Assembly (NCBI GenBank): GCA_026545225.1
Contig: CM048852.1
Span: 14,294,146-14,358,145 of the forward strand
Origin: Cornus controversa
Lineage: Eukaryota; Streptophyta; Magnoliopsida; Cornales; Cornaceae
DNA length: 64,000 nucleotides
Reading direction: 5' to 3'
Shown piece by piece: positions 45,101-55,442 of this stretch. A model generated the notes under the pieces. That model did not search any database and was not told the DNA's origin. It worked only from the letters and a program-made list of their open reading frames with translations. Every line of letters starts with the position of its first letter. The first letter of the stretch is position 1. The translations under genes and the position numbers were made by a program.

Positions 45101-46179
45101 TTAATAGAACAAGAGAATGATCTGAAATGCCCAGAGCTTCAAACAGAGCCTCAGAAACAGCATACTGACTCAACCAACCATCATTGACCAACGCCCTATC
45201 TAGCTTTCAGAAGTAATTACCATTAGACCATTTAGATTTCAAACCAGTAAATGTCAAGTCAGACAGCTTAGCCTCTTCAATACATTGACCAAATTTCTTA
45301 TCACTTGCAGCTAGGGCTGCACAAAGAACCGTTGGAACCGGAACTGGAACAGTACCTAAACTGAACCGAACCGTCGGTACGGTTCCGGTTCCATTTTTCA
45401 AGGAACCGTTGAACACGGTTCCGGTTCCAGCAGAACCAAACCGAACCGGACCGTAGGTGACGGTTCCAAGGAACTGGAACCAGAACAATTAGATTATTTA
45501 TTAGTTTTATTACTAATTTATTATTATAATATTATCAATAATATTGTATTATATTATATATTGATTCAATATACTCAGTTTAAGTTACTTACAGTAAGAT
45601 TAGTTAATGGGGCTTGTTCAATTGAAAAAAAATAAATAAATAAACAGGAGAACCGTGGTTCGGTTCGGTTCGGTTCCACCTCCCAACAGTTCCGGTTCCG
45701 GTTCCAAAAAACAGGGAACTGTTGGGACGGTTCCGGTTCCTCTGGGAACCGTAAGGAACCGAACCGTGTGCACCCCTACTTGCTGCCCAATTTGTAGCCT
45801 TCCACAATCTTCTTCTTTCAATAATGTCATTTGATGCATAGATAAAAGAAGCATTACACTTGAGACTGTCATCTTTGGAGACAATGAAGGAATGAACAAG
45901 CTGATCAGAAGTCCTAAAGTAAACTACATCTAAAATGTCTTTATTCCAGCAAACCCAAATTTTACCATTCTGAGCCTCAGCATAATTATGATAAAACCCC
46001 CAACCAGGCACTAAAGACTGAATAATTCTACTCATATTATGTTCTTTTACCCTGGTTTCAACAATACATAGCAGTGGCAAATTATGTAGTTTCATTACTC
46101 TATTTACCTCCTTTTGTTTTAAGGGGTCATTTAAGCCCCTTATATTCCATGTCCAGAAAATCATAGGAAACATGAACAC
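42172..46179 (-). pseudogene. LINE copy B ORF2 (endonuclease, reverse transcriptase, zf-RVT)
   Basis: ORF2 would nick the target and copy the LINE RNA into DNA. It starts at ATG 46179, 15 bases after the ORF1 stop codon. The APE-type endonuclease starts FWTWNIRGLND, has the catalytic glutamate in CIVETRVKEH, and ends with GISDHSLVLL near 45110; a hAT MITE splits it. The reverse transcriptase has KAPGSDGFNALFFK (about 44400), LKVDLRKAYDTLSW (about 44060), GLRQGDPMSPYLF (about 43880) and the catalytic FADD (about 43740). Next come a connection with RYLGVPLLSSKL and SEGGLGVKDLVVWN, and a zf-RVT domain with CCIFCRSREDREHLYFSC (about 42540). Frame changes or stops near 45190, 44940, 44200, 43800, 43640 and 42722 disable it. 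Confidence 0.9.
45312..45778. mobile_element. hAT-type MITE inside the endonuclease of LINE copy B
   Basis: The ends are TAGGGCTGCAC and, read inward from the right, TAGGGGTGCAC, inverted repeats with one mismatch and of hAT type. The 8-bp target duplication is CTTGCAGC (45304-45311) and CTTGCTGC (45779-45786), one mismatch. The 467 bp between are largely GGTTCC, GGAACC and GGTTCGGTTC repeats near both ends around an AT-rich core, so each end can fold back. The endonuclease frame resumes after it (AASDKKFGQCIEEAKL). No transposase. Confidence 0.9.
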
Positions 46180-46194
46180 ATAGAATTAACTAAT

Positions 46195-47460
46195 TTAGGT
46201 AATAGCATCCCCCTCCCTAGGGGATGTAATCACATTTCCTCTTCTAGCCTTTAACATAGTAACATGCTTTGGCTTATCCATTCCTCCACCTAATTTCAGT
46301 CTAGAAAAACCTGGAACATGCATGGTAGGGATAGACTCAGTAATTGTACAAAATGCACTCACCTTATCCATCTTGGACACTACATTTGAGGCCTCAACTG
46401 GATCACCAGATCTATTCTCTTGACGCAACTCAGCATTTCCTCCCTCCTCTTTGAAAGAGCTTAAAACTTGAAAGGAATTTGATGATATCATAGCTTGAGT
46501 CTGAGCACTACAAACATTTGGATTCATCTGAACCACATTGTATTCTTCAGAACCAGAGCAACCATCATCATTTCTCATAACTTCATTCTTTTTTGAATCA
46601 ACCCTCCATACTTGACTAGTTTCCTTAGGTTTATGAACTGGTTCCACCTTTTGATTTTTTGGACACGATTGAAGAGAATGCCCAAAACTACAACATTCAG
46701 TACATACCATAGGCTTCCACTGATACTTAGCAATAATTGAAATCTTCTCACCATTTTTAAGCTTCAGCTTAAGTGAAGTTAAGAATTCTTTCTCAGTCAC
46801 ATTTTCAACACACACACACGAGCATAACTAATGTGTTTCTTCAATAATGTCAAGGAATTAGCATGTAAAGGACGCCCAATTGCACTAGCTATATAACTCA
46901 ACCCTTTCGGAGTCCAGAATTCCATAGGGACATTATAAAGCTTCACCCACACAGGAATCTTATCCATCTGATCCTTATGAAGTTTCATGCCCTCATGCCA
47001 TTTCTTCAATACTATTGCCTAGCCAGAAAATGCCAAGGCCCCTACTTATAAATTTTATCTCGACTCATCTGAATCTACCTTCCAATTCAATCCACCATTC
47101 TCACCATTATTGGAGTTGTGCCAACCCCGATTTCCACCAAATCGACCCCATATAAACTGTCTACAACCACCAAGTCGCCCAAACCCAGATAGAGATCCAC
47201 CATATTCTCTTGCTTCAGAAAAGACATACCATCATGCAAAGAAATCATGTCTCAATAAATTTGATGCAAAATTTCCTTATTATTAGCATCCAAATCCATG
47301 TCTTCAAACACTAAGTCAATATGATGTTTAACCTCACCATAATCAGCACCATCTTCAGAATTGGACACCTCATCCTTCAACTCATCCTCTTCACCCACCA
47401 TCTCTTCTACAGCTTCACTTTGATCCGTTCATCAAAAGAAAACTGGACAAATAGATCGAG
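46195..47460 (-). pseudogene. LINE copy B ORF1 (DUF4283 and CCHC zinc knuckle)
   Basis: ORF1 proteins of plant LINEs bind the element RNA. The acidic N-terminus (VEEMVGEEDELKDEVS, about 47410-47350) leads to a stretch with Gly and Arg (about 47240-47100). The DUF4283 core IPVWVKLYNVPMEFWTPKG (46797-47009) and a knuckle CTECCSFGHSLQSC (CX2CX4HX4C, about 46710) follow. The last frame (46815-46195) ends in a linker with no known domain. Frame changes lie near 47010 and 46810 and upstream, so it is dead. Confidence 0.8.
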
Positions 47461-47632
47461 ACTTTGGACACGATCAAAACTCCAAGAACGTCCCATCAAT
47501 CAGAAATTAAACAACTCACAAAGAACAGTAAATAAACTTTAGAACAATCACACCAAAAAACTTTAGAGAGAGAAAATCTAGAGAGAGAAGCTCTCAACTA
47601 ACCCATGCTCTCAACTAATCTGTTTTATCTTT

Positions 47633-47875
47633 AATCGATTGTTAGCTGTATCTTTCATTGTAGAACTCAACACATAGGGAGATCATGCTGGATTAGGGTT
47701 ACATAAATCTAATTTAAGTGGGTTATCAAGGAGTATTCATTAGTCAAATTTCTTAATTTTATTTGCTCCTGATAAAAATAAGGGAAAATTGGATTTTGGT
47801 GACCAAAATTGAAAAAAAAAATTTGCTATGAAGCGAACCTAAACTCAAGAAAAGATAAGTAGTAACCAAACATAA
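47633..47875. other. short spacer between LINE copies B and C
   Basis: No gene or repeat was recognised. It is the strip of older genomic DNA between the two target duplications. Confidence 0.4.
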
Positions 47876-47945
47876 AAAATAACTGCCAATTTTCTTTTCT
47901 TTTTTCAAAGGTCAGTGAGTAGTGAGTTGTAAGTCATTATAGGAT

Positions 47946-47965
47946 GACTTGGTGCATACCCCAAG
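47946..47965 (-). other. conserved 3' stem-loop of LINE copy C
   Basis: The minus strand reads CTTGGGGTATGCACCAAG: the stem of copy B with one mismatch and the same UAUG loop, about 40 bases before the tail. Confidence 0.7.
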
Positions 47966-48301
47966 GGGGAAAACAAGGTGGAAACCCCAAACCCACCAAC
48001 ACAACAACAGCTCACACCAACAATAGCAGAAAAAATATAAAGACCAATACATCAAAATGCAACTAATACAAAACCTCCTACTAAAACTTTTTGCAATACA
48101 ATAAGTCATAAAATGCCCATTAGGACAGCATCTATACCCTCAATTGCCTACCTACCAACATAGACTATATCCACAACACCTTCCCCACAAGCAGGAACAA
48201 ATGAGAAGTTATACCCACAAGATACCCGAACCGTAAGGTTGACCATTAGGATAACCCCAAAACAACACTGACTACCACTTCTATGTCTCTTTCTCATAGG
48301 T

Positions 48302-49410
48302 CTAGCCATGCTTAAACACAGTTTCAGGAAGACCCCATTCCATTTGTAACCAGCAATTAACAATAGACTTATCAAATTTATCAAGAGAGAAAAGCTTGCA
48401 CCTGATAGTCTGAATGATGCACTTTGTTATTGTATCACTATCCTTAAATTCATCCCTAAAGTTTCTGTGATTCCTTTCCTTCACACTTCATATACCACAG
48501 CAGCCAATGTCAATCTACTAATGATAGATGGTAATGACTTACCCTTTAGAGTTAAACTAGCCCAATGAATAATATCATTCCAGTTCTGTGAAGGCCATTG
48601 TAATGCACATTTATCAACAACAGTATTCCAAATCCTCCTTGTGAAAGCACAGTCAAAGTACAAATGGTCCCTATCCTCAATTCTACTTCTGCAGAACACA
48701 CAAGCTCCAGATTAAGTCATACCAGCCTGTATCCTCCTTTGTTGAGTCCATTGCCTATTCTGCACTACTAACCAGAGAAGCAAAGCATGCTTAGGAATAG
48801 CTTGTGGAAATCAAACAACATCCTTCCATGCCACTATTCCCTGTTTTACTCTCAAGAACTCCCAAGCTGTTTTAATTGAAAAAACCCAATTTCCAAGAAG
48901 CCACAAAATTCTGTCAAGTTTACTAGATGAGGGCTTAAAATTTGCAGAAATACTGTTTTCTTAAATCCATCCATTCCAATATGTTAGTAGATGGCCACTT
49001 CCACTCATCTCCTTGTATAACAGCTGCAACCTTAGCTCCCTCCCCTAAGCCTGAATCTCTTATAATTCTGCTATTATATTGCATACAAATAGGACCATTG
49101 GGAATCCAATAATCATACCACAAGGATGTTAACATACCATTCCCAATCTATGTCTGAATTTCCTTCCTGAAGGTATCTCTCATTTTCAGAAGTCTGCTCC
49201 ATGTCCATGAGCAATCAGATGGAGTTTTTAAGTTTCAGAAACACTTTTGCTTTATAAGGTGCTTCTGAACCCAAACAACCCAAATAAAATCAGACTTATA
49301 TTGAACCACTCGCCACAGGTGCTTTGACATGGCTGCCACATTCCACATTGATAAATCTTTGACCTCCAACCTTCCTTCACCAGTAGGTAAACAAACAATT
49401 TTCCAAGATA
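48302..49410 (-). pseudogene. LINE copy C ORF2 C-terminal part
   Basis: Reading down the minus strand: VSWKIVCLPTGEGRLEVKDL (about 49400), matching VSWESIFLPTSEGGLGVKDL of copy B. Then comes a connection with MLTSLWYDYWIPNGPICMQY and the zf-RVT core CRSRIEDRDHLYFDCAFTRR (48481-48699). It ends with NCWLQMEWGLPETVFKHG at 48302. At least four stops or frameshifts break it. It stops abruptly at 49410, where fragment D begins. Confidence 0.8.
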
Positions 49411-50322
49411 CCTTCTTTTTTTTTTTTTTTGAAAGGTAAAGGTGATATATTAATTCAAACAAAAGTCAAACTATAATTTGACTTGGGGCATTCCCCAAGG
49501 GGGAATAATAAAAAACTAACAATGTGGAATCCCCATATCCACCAATAGAACCATACACCTATACCCATACACCTATACCCACCCCACCAATAGAACAAGC
49601 TAGAAGACACATGCAATACAGACACATACAATCAAGAACCATACCCTATTCCCACCCCAGCAATAGAACAACCATAGCCTACCTATTATCACTGTGCCCC
49701 CTGCAAACGAACAAATGAGATGCTGAACTCTTGCAATTCAAATAGACCATCCACCAGTCCCGCATCATCAATATGCACCACCAGTACCCTCATCAGCAGT
49801 TTCAAATAACCATCCAGCATTGTTTGGACTCCACCTAGACTGCCCCAAAAAATCTGCAACCCGCCAATCTAACCAATCCAAAATACAGAACCTTCCCCAT
49901 AGATTCTGCAACAAACCAATATATCCAAACACACCTCCTACCTGTACAAGCATACTGGGAAACACCACAACCTGCCTCCACTAGCAGCATGAACACAACA
50001 ACCTCAAGCATACCATATCCAGTAAGCCCCCAGCAATACACTTTGTGCACTCCACATCCAGCTCATATATGCCCATCCCCTCATGGCCATCTCCACTCCA
50101 GACCCACTGCCACATGAACTGGGACGAAGACCCATCTCAATATGTAACCTACAACTAGACACACCACCTACAACATAACCTTCCCTCCCCCAATTGGCGA
50201 ATTCACACTCCACACACAATGGAATGAGAACCCACATCAAAGTTTGACTCCAACTGGACATACCACCGGCAACAGAAGCTTCCCCACAAATCAAGCAGCA
50301 AACCATACCTATTATCCGTTAT
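49411..50322 (-). mobile_element. LINE 3' fragment D inside copy C
   Basis: The left edge is a run of 18 T (about 49416-49431), the complement of a poly(A) tail. Next come GAAAGGTAAAGGTG and the stem-loop GACTTGGGGCATTCCCCAAG (49480-49499), both as in the 3' ends of copies B and C. The rest (49520-50322) is C/A-rich DNA without a recognised domain, perhaps a longer 3' untranslated region of a sister LINE. AAGATAC occurs just outside the tail (49405-49411) and again at 50325-50331, a possible short target duplication. A 100-codon frame rich in W, G and C on the minus strand is probably not coding. Confidence 0.6.
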
Positions 50323-50344
50323 CAAAGATACATTGTGGGAGGTG

Positions 50345-50565
50345 CCACTCATGTTGAACCCATAAATTTGAAGTGCTTCTGGGAAAATTTTTGAGGGGTA
50401 GCAACTTGCTCCTAACCAATTTTAGATCGTAATTCTTTATTCTCTTGTTGTAAGATACTCGTAACATCACGAAGAGAAATCATTTCACGAAAAATTTTGT
50501 GAAGCTTTTCCTTGTTTATTTCAGCCATATTAAATTCTTCCAATTCCAGATCAGCTTTTCCCACC
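50345..50565 (-). pseudogene. LINE copy C ORF1 N-terminal part
   Basis: The minus strand encodes GVVGKADLELEEFNMAEINK and then LHKIFREMISLRDVTSILQQ. It matches copy A (SLHKMYHEMIVLWDALSVLK) and ends in a stop soon after QENKELRSKIG. The first residues continue across the solo LTR insertion into 54153-54240, where they read DKMTIEPDINGG. Confidence 0.75.
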
Positions 50566-51774
50566 ACACCTGTAATACCCCGAAAAATTTGGACGTCTAT
50601 TATTTTAAAGAATTTAAATTTTCTTTATATTATTATTATTATGATTTTTCAATTCATGTGGAATGCCTTTATATGCATTTTATCATTTCATGTGAATTGT
50701 TAGGTCTTTATACAATTATTATTTTATATGAATTGGTTGTCTTTATAAATTCTTTCATTTCATGTGAATTGCTCTATTTTTATTTTTATCAATTTATATG
50801 AATTGTTTATTGATTGTGTATTATTTGATTTAAATATTTTAAATGCTTTGGATTGGGCTATGGAGGAATCTAGGCTGGAATGGTTGGGCTAAGGATATGC
50901 TTAAGTTGTTGGGCCATGGTTATAGTTATATTATTATGGTTATTATTATTATTATTATTATTTTTAGTTATTTAGTTTTTAGAAAAATAATAATAATAAT
51001 AATAGAATAAAAATGATTAGGACAAAAGATAAGAAACTAGGGTTTCTGCCGTTTGCATTACGCACAAAAATCAGGAGCGTAAACGAAAGAGATAAGGAGT
51101 TCGGGTGAACGAGTGTTTGAATCGTCAAAGAGGCAAGTTTGATTCTTCTCTTCCCCTTTGAATCCGTATGCATAGTCTAGGTTTGAGGATTGTGTTTATT
51201 TTGGAAATTTGTATATAATTGTATGTTTTTTTTCTCTGTTGATAAATTTTGTGAGAATTAATTATGCTAATTGTATAGACATGTTGCTAGAAATTTGTAT
51301 GCATTTAATTATGAAATTAAATGATTTTGCATGCTAAGAATAATTCTGTGAATTAAACATTAGGATTTTGGAGTTTTAGTACTGTTTTAGAGTATTTTTG
51401 CATATGTATATACATGTATATATGATTGTATAGGCGGGTGTATATATATACGAACATGAAATTTGGGTCTACTGTGTTTATCAGTTTTGAGGGATTTTGT
51501 TCCGATTAAAAGGTAGATCTTACTTCCTAGAACAATCCTTGAAAGTTTCGTTATGAACCGTTGGGTAGATTGACGGGAAATTGAGTTTAAAATTTTAGAT
51601 TTTTGAAACTTGAAATTGGGCGTTTTTGATTTAGTCCGCGAGAGGGGATAATTTTGGTACCAATACGTAGCTTAGATCGATACGAGTTTAATGGTATATT
51701 CATATGCGCGATTCGATGCTCGGAAGTGATTGGAAAGTGATCGGGAAGCTCGGCCTCCATTGTTGGCCGCTGGA

Positions 51775-51905
51775 GCTTCAGCCGGGGAAGAAGGAAGAAG
51801 AAAGAAAAAAAAAAAAAAGAAGAAAAAAAAAAAGAAAAAGAAAAGGGGCCACGCGTTCGCCGGCGCGTGGGGGCGCGTGCCGCCGGCGCCGGTGGCCGAA
51901 AAATT
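51775..51905. other. purine tract followed by a GC-rich block inside the solo LTR
   Basis: An A/G-only run at about 51785-51847 is followed by GCCGGCGCGTGGGGGCGCGT and GCCGCCGGCGCCGGTGGCC (51857-51897), very GC-rich in an AT-rich window. The lysine-rich and proline-rich frames over it are composition artefacts. A promoter-associated element of the LTR is possible. Confidence 0.6.
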
Positions 51906-51999
51906 ATTTTTGGGGCCCAATCTCGGGGGCCCACCTCTGAGTTCAATATGGGCCCATTCCGAATTGTTTTAATATTTATTTTGTATTTTTGAAATTTTT

Positions 52000-52680
52000 G
52001 AGAAAACTTGAAAATCTGGAAAAATGATTTTTTAAAAATACTTTTATAATTCTAAAAATTCCCAAAATTTTATGTCAACTTTCTGGGAGCTTAAGGCACT
52101 TGGGGTTTAAATTTCATATGAAAATTATTTACCATTGTCTTTAAATTAATTTTTAAAGTGTCTAAAAACTGGATTTTTCAGCCTCTTTAATTTTAGAAAA
52201 TAGTTAGAAATTTCCAAAAATTCCAAAATTTTTACTGTAGCTCTTTGAAGGCTAAATACACTTGAGTTTAAATTTTCAACTCAAAATGATCTTTCCTTGT
52301 TGTTCAATTGATTTTTAAAGTGTCCAAAAGTTGGGTTTTTCACATTCTGTAATTTTAGAAAATACTTTTATAATCCCAAAAATTCCCAAATTTTTACTGT
52401 AATTCTCTGGAGGATAAATACACTTCAGTTTAAATTTTCAACTCAAAATAATCTTTCCTTGTTATTCAATTTATTTTTAAAGTGTCTAAAAGTTGGATTT
52501 TCACCTTCTTTTATTTTTAGAAAATATTTTAAAATTCCAGAAAATTCTAGAAAAAAATTAGGTAACTCTATAGGATTAAAATGTACTTGGGTTTTAAATT
52601 TCATGTCAAAATGAGTCTCCCTTGTGATTGTGTTGGTTGTGAAAGTATGCCTCGAATTATGTTTATTTTCTTTTTGCTAG
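52000..52680. repeat. about four diverged tandem units of 160 bp in the solo LTR
   Basis: The phrase TTTTTAAAGTGTC recurs near 52150, 52311 and 52474, a period of about 161 bp. TTTTAGAAAATA, AATTCCCAAA and TACACTT-type phrases keep the same order in each unit. The first and last units are diverged. Confidence 0.7.
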
Positions 52681-53037
52681 AATAATATTTTTTTAAAATT
52701 CTAAAAAATTCTAGGAAATTCCAGCATGATTTAATAGGGTTATTAGCAGTAGAATATGCCCAGAAACCTATATAAAATTTAGGTTTAGACTCCCTCATAT
52801 ATTTGGGTGCATTGAAGATTGAATTGGGAAATTACTTCTTTAATGGATGTTTGATTTATTTGATTTACTTGAATGTAATTTTATTTAAGGATATAAATGC
52901 CCATCAAATACTTGATTATAGTCTACTTGTGAACGATTTATCTTATGATGATAATTTAATGTTGGATGATTTGAAATAACGGTTTGTGCAAATTAAATCA
53001 TAATGCACCTTGTTATTTTGTATTGCATATTGGAATG

Positions 53038-53300
53038 TATCTATGCATTTTATTTTGGCATGTAAGGATTGCCTGGCGTGTCAGGATCGCCCATACCTAA
53101 TAAGGTATCTATGTATTTTATTTGGCATGTAAGGATTGCCCGGCGTGTCAGGATCGCCCATACCTAATAAGGTATCTATGTATTTTATTTGGCATGTAAG
53201 GATTGCCCGGCGTGTCAGGATCGCCCATACCTAATAAGGTATCTATACATTTTATTTGGCGTGTCAGGATCGCCCATATCTAATAAGGTATCTATACATG
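53038..53300. repeat. 67-bp tandem repeat, about 3.7 copies, in the solo LTR
   Basis: TATCTATG/A starts at about 53039, 53106, 53173, 53240 and 53290. Each unit has GGCATGTAAGGATTGCCCGG and GTGTCAGGATCGCCC and then TACCTAATAAGG; the last unit lacks 17 bp. Units are nearly identical. Confidence 0.85.
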
Positions 53301-54483
53301 TATGCATATGTCTTCTTTATTTTGAACTTAAAGAATGTGTTCATTGTTGGATGATAAGGGTTTGTTGGAACAATGTATAAGATGGTTTTACTTCTGAAAA
53401 CACGAACTAAATAGGAAATGACTAGTATGTATATATCTATACCTATTAAGGTATCAAAAGATTAAATGATGGCATGTTAGGATTGTTTAAACTTGATATT
53501 ATTTCATGTTATGTTTATTTCTGCTGAAATTAAGAAATGTGATCACTTTTGCATAATAAGGATTTGGGTGGAATATTATAATTAATGACTGTCGTTTTGA
53601 AAACATGAAACTGGAATAAGAATAGCTTGTATGTTAAATCTATTGTTTTCGTTTGTGTCCCTTATACTGAGGGTATGTATATTGGTTCTCTGATTGGGAT
53701 GTAGTAGATAGAACTTGCTCGTGGGTTTAACCCACTTTGTTGATATTTCAGGTTTCAGACAGGTTTCACTGCAAGGATAGAGTTTTAGGGTTAGTTGTGA
53801 CAGACATCTACTCTCACCAGTCTCAGGGTAGGAATCTATTTTTTTCTTCAGGAGTAAAACTATGAACTCATTTAGAGGTTTTGATTTTGGATTTCAATTT
53901 AAGTATTAAACTTTTGTTCTTTCTGGTTAAGGGGTCCTTGGGTTACGGGACTTCCAAATTGTACTACCAGAATTTAATTATTTAGTTATCAATTATTTCA
54001 ATTCAATGGGATTTCTATTCAGCTTTTAGCAATTATTCTATTTCTGTCTTTTGCATCTATGCTTGTTGCTACCAGTTGTATGTATCTCCCAGGTTTTGTG
54101 TATAAGACTGGCCACCTCATGCGCGAAATTTTCTAGGGGGTATTTCAACACCACCATTAATATCAGGTTCAATGGTCATTTTATCCACCTCAACCGTACC
54201 ACTCAACTCCGCACTCCTCATAGTAGCTTCATTACCATGCATATATTGTAGAAACAAATCACACTCCTGAAGCGAATCAGTATCACAAACAAGAAAACCA
54301 TGAAAGAAAATCGATCCGCAGACCAAAGCAAACTGACAGAAAATGACGAAAGAATGAGTCAAACACAGAAACTAGAGAGAGAGAGAAGCTCTCAACTAAC
54401 CTATGCTCTGAAACTAAAATAACTGCCAATTAGTGACCATTTACGGGTATTTTGGTCAAAAATAGTTACACATTTGCATTTTC

Positions 54484-54729
54484 ATAACATTACCGGACTT
54501 GCCACTATTCACATTCGATGACCTACCCAGTTTTCTCTTACCCACTAGTCCATACACTGCTTCTATGATCCTTGCTTTTCAAGAACAGATACAAACCCTA
54601 GAAAAAGACCCAAATCCATGTGTACTCATTAATACTTTCAATCCCTTTGAAGAACAATCACTTAAAGAAATCGATAGCGGCATTGTTGGCGAACAATGGA
54701 GAGGTGACGAAAATGAAGATATGGTTTGA
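54484..54729 (+). pseudogene. UDP-glycosyltransferase (UGT75-like) pseudogene fragment
   Basis: The plus-strand frame reads ITLPDLPLFTFDDLPSFLLP, then FQEQIQTLEKDPNPCVLINT and FNPFEEQSLKEI. This is the middle of a family-1 plant glycosyltransferase. UGT75-type enzymes have LPGLPLL-SRDLPSFLLP, then FKEQFE-LEEE-NPK-LVNTFDALE-EAL-AI at the same place. Such enzymes move glucose from UDP-glucose to small acceptors in the cytosol. Similarity ends after LKEID: the rest of the frame (GIVGEQWRGDENED) does not look like the family, and neither the N-terminal acceptor domain nor the C-terminal PSPG box is present. It lies just beyond the 5' target duplication of LINE copy C. A gene fragment or dead gene, not functional. 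Confidence 0.8.
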
Positions 54730-54866
54730 GAGAGAAGAGATCTTTGCTTTTGTAATGAATTATATTTTTGAAGTAATGTGTTCATAATCATGTTATGTGC
54801 TTAAATATGTTCTTACTATAAAATTTAATTTTTTCAGGTGTCCTTTGGGATAGAGGGTGAGAAAAA

Positions 54867-54965
54867 TTGAAAAGGAAACAGAAAAAGTGGGGGTGAAGAT
54901 GTTGACATGTGGGTGTTGAAAAGGAAACAAAAAAAGTAGGGGTGAAGATGTTAACATGTGGGTGA
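54867..54965. repeat. 49-bp tandem duplication
   Basis: Two units starting TTGAAAAGGAAACA (54867 and 54916) each run through GGGGTGAAGATGTT and ACATGTGGGTG, with three mismatches. Confidence 0.85.
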
Positions 54966-55425
54966 AAAAAAACGTGAGTTTTGAGTTGAGATGAAAAAAT
55001 ATAAGAGGAAAAAAAAGTTGAGAAGAAATATGAAATAGTGTAGATGAGATGGTTAAAATTGGAAAAAGGGTTAAAAAGAGAGGAAAAGAAGTGTGATGCT
55101 ATTGGTGAAAATCTACAATGCAACGATCTTTGACTTACTCATTGTTATCCTATCAGGTATGATGTCATGGTATCTTATTCTCTCTCATTGCACACCAATA
55201 ATCCAATTATCTTCTTTAATATAATATGTTATTTTATTTATAAAATTTTATCTTTTCTTAATATAATATGTTATATTATTTATGAAAATTTATTTTATAT
55301 ATTAACTAATTATACAAGTTTAATTAGATTTATTATAATAATCATTATTCTTTTTTTTTTCTCATATGAATTGAATCCGAAATATAAACTTTGTTTTGAA
55401 TCAATTGGTTACATTAAAATTATAT
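54966..55425. other. AT-rich intergenic DNA
   Basis: No gene or element was recognised. The frames on both strands are low-complexity. Confidence 0.4.
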
Positions 55426-55442
55426 TCATGGATCATAATTTT

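Larger units (their letters stand above)
41644..47620 (-). mobile_element. LINE copy B (plant L1 type), full length with target duplication
   Basis: TGTTTTATCTTT stands at both ends (41631-41642 and 47621-47632), a 12-bp target duplication. The 3' end on the minus strand is an A-rich tail (about 41644-41657), and the 5' end is the family stretch GAGAGAAGCTCTCAACTAAC (plus sense, 47583 on). The span of 5977 bp includes a 467-bp hAT MITE, leaving about 5.5 kb of LINE, a normal full length. Order on the minus strand: 5' leader, ORF1, ORF2 with endonuclease, reverse transcriptase and zf-RVT, and a 3' region of about 500 bp with a stem-loop before the tail. Both ORFs carry several stops or frameshifts. 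Confidence 0.92.
50571..54147. mobile_element. solo LTR of 3577 bp in LINE copy C ORF1
   Basis: It begins TGTAATACCCC and ends GGGGTATTTCA. Read inward the two ends are TGTAATACCCC and TGAAATACCCC, an 11-bp inverted repeat with one mismatch and TG...CA termini. ACACC lies on both sides (50566-50570 and 54148-54152) as a 5-bp target duplication. These are the marks of an LTR left alone after recombination. The inside is non-coding. A length above 3.5 kb would fit the long LTRs of Tat/Ogre-like Gypsy elements, but no family can be fixed without a partner. It is younger than LINE copy C. Only one copy is present, so age cannot be estimated from it. Confidence 0.75.
47892..54415 (-). mobile_element. 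LINE copy C, internally shortened and carrying two insertions
   Basis: AAAATAACTGCCAATT stands at 47876-47891 and again at 54416-54431, a perfect 16-bp target duplication. The 3' end has an A-rich tail (47892-47907, minus sense) and a stem-loop at 47946-47965. The 5' end has the family stretch AGAGAAGCTCTCAACTAACC. Present are the ORF2 end (zf-RVT and part of the connection, 48302-49410) and the ORF1 start (50345-50565 and 54153-54360). The rest of ORF1, the endonuclease and the reverse transcriptase core are missing. A LINE 3' fragment (49411-50322) sits at the place of the missing part, and a solo LTR (50571-54147) lies inside the ORF1 start. LINE sequence proper is about 2 kb. Confidence 0.88.

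Noticed and set aside
50004-50306. W/C/G-rich minus-strand ORF of 100 codons
   Set aside because: It lies in the C/A-rich 3' region of LINE fragment D, has no domain, and its composition follows the base bias.
51704-51972. Lysine/arginine-rich or proline-rich ORFs around 51.7-51.9 kb
   Set aside because: They are translations of a purine tract and a GC-rich block, open in several frames at once.
50571-54147. DNA transposon, because of the terminal inverted repeat
   Set aside because: TG...CA ends and a clean 5-bp target duplication fit a solo LTR better. No 8-9-bp duplication and no transposase were seen.
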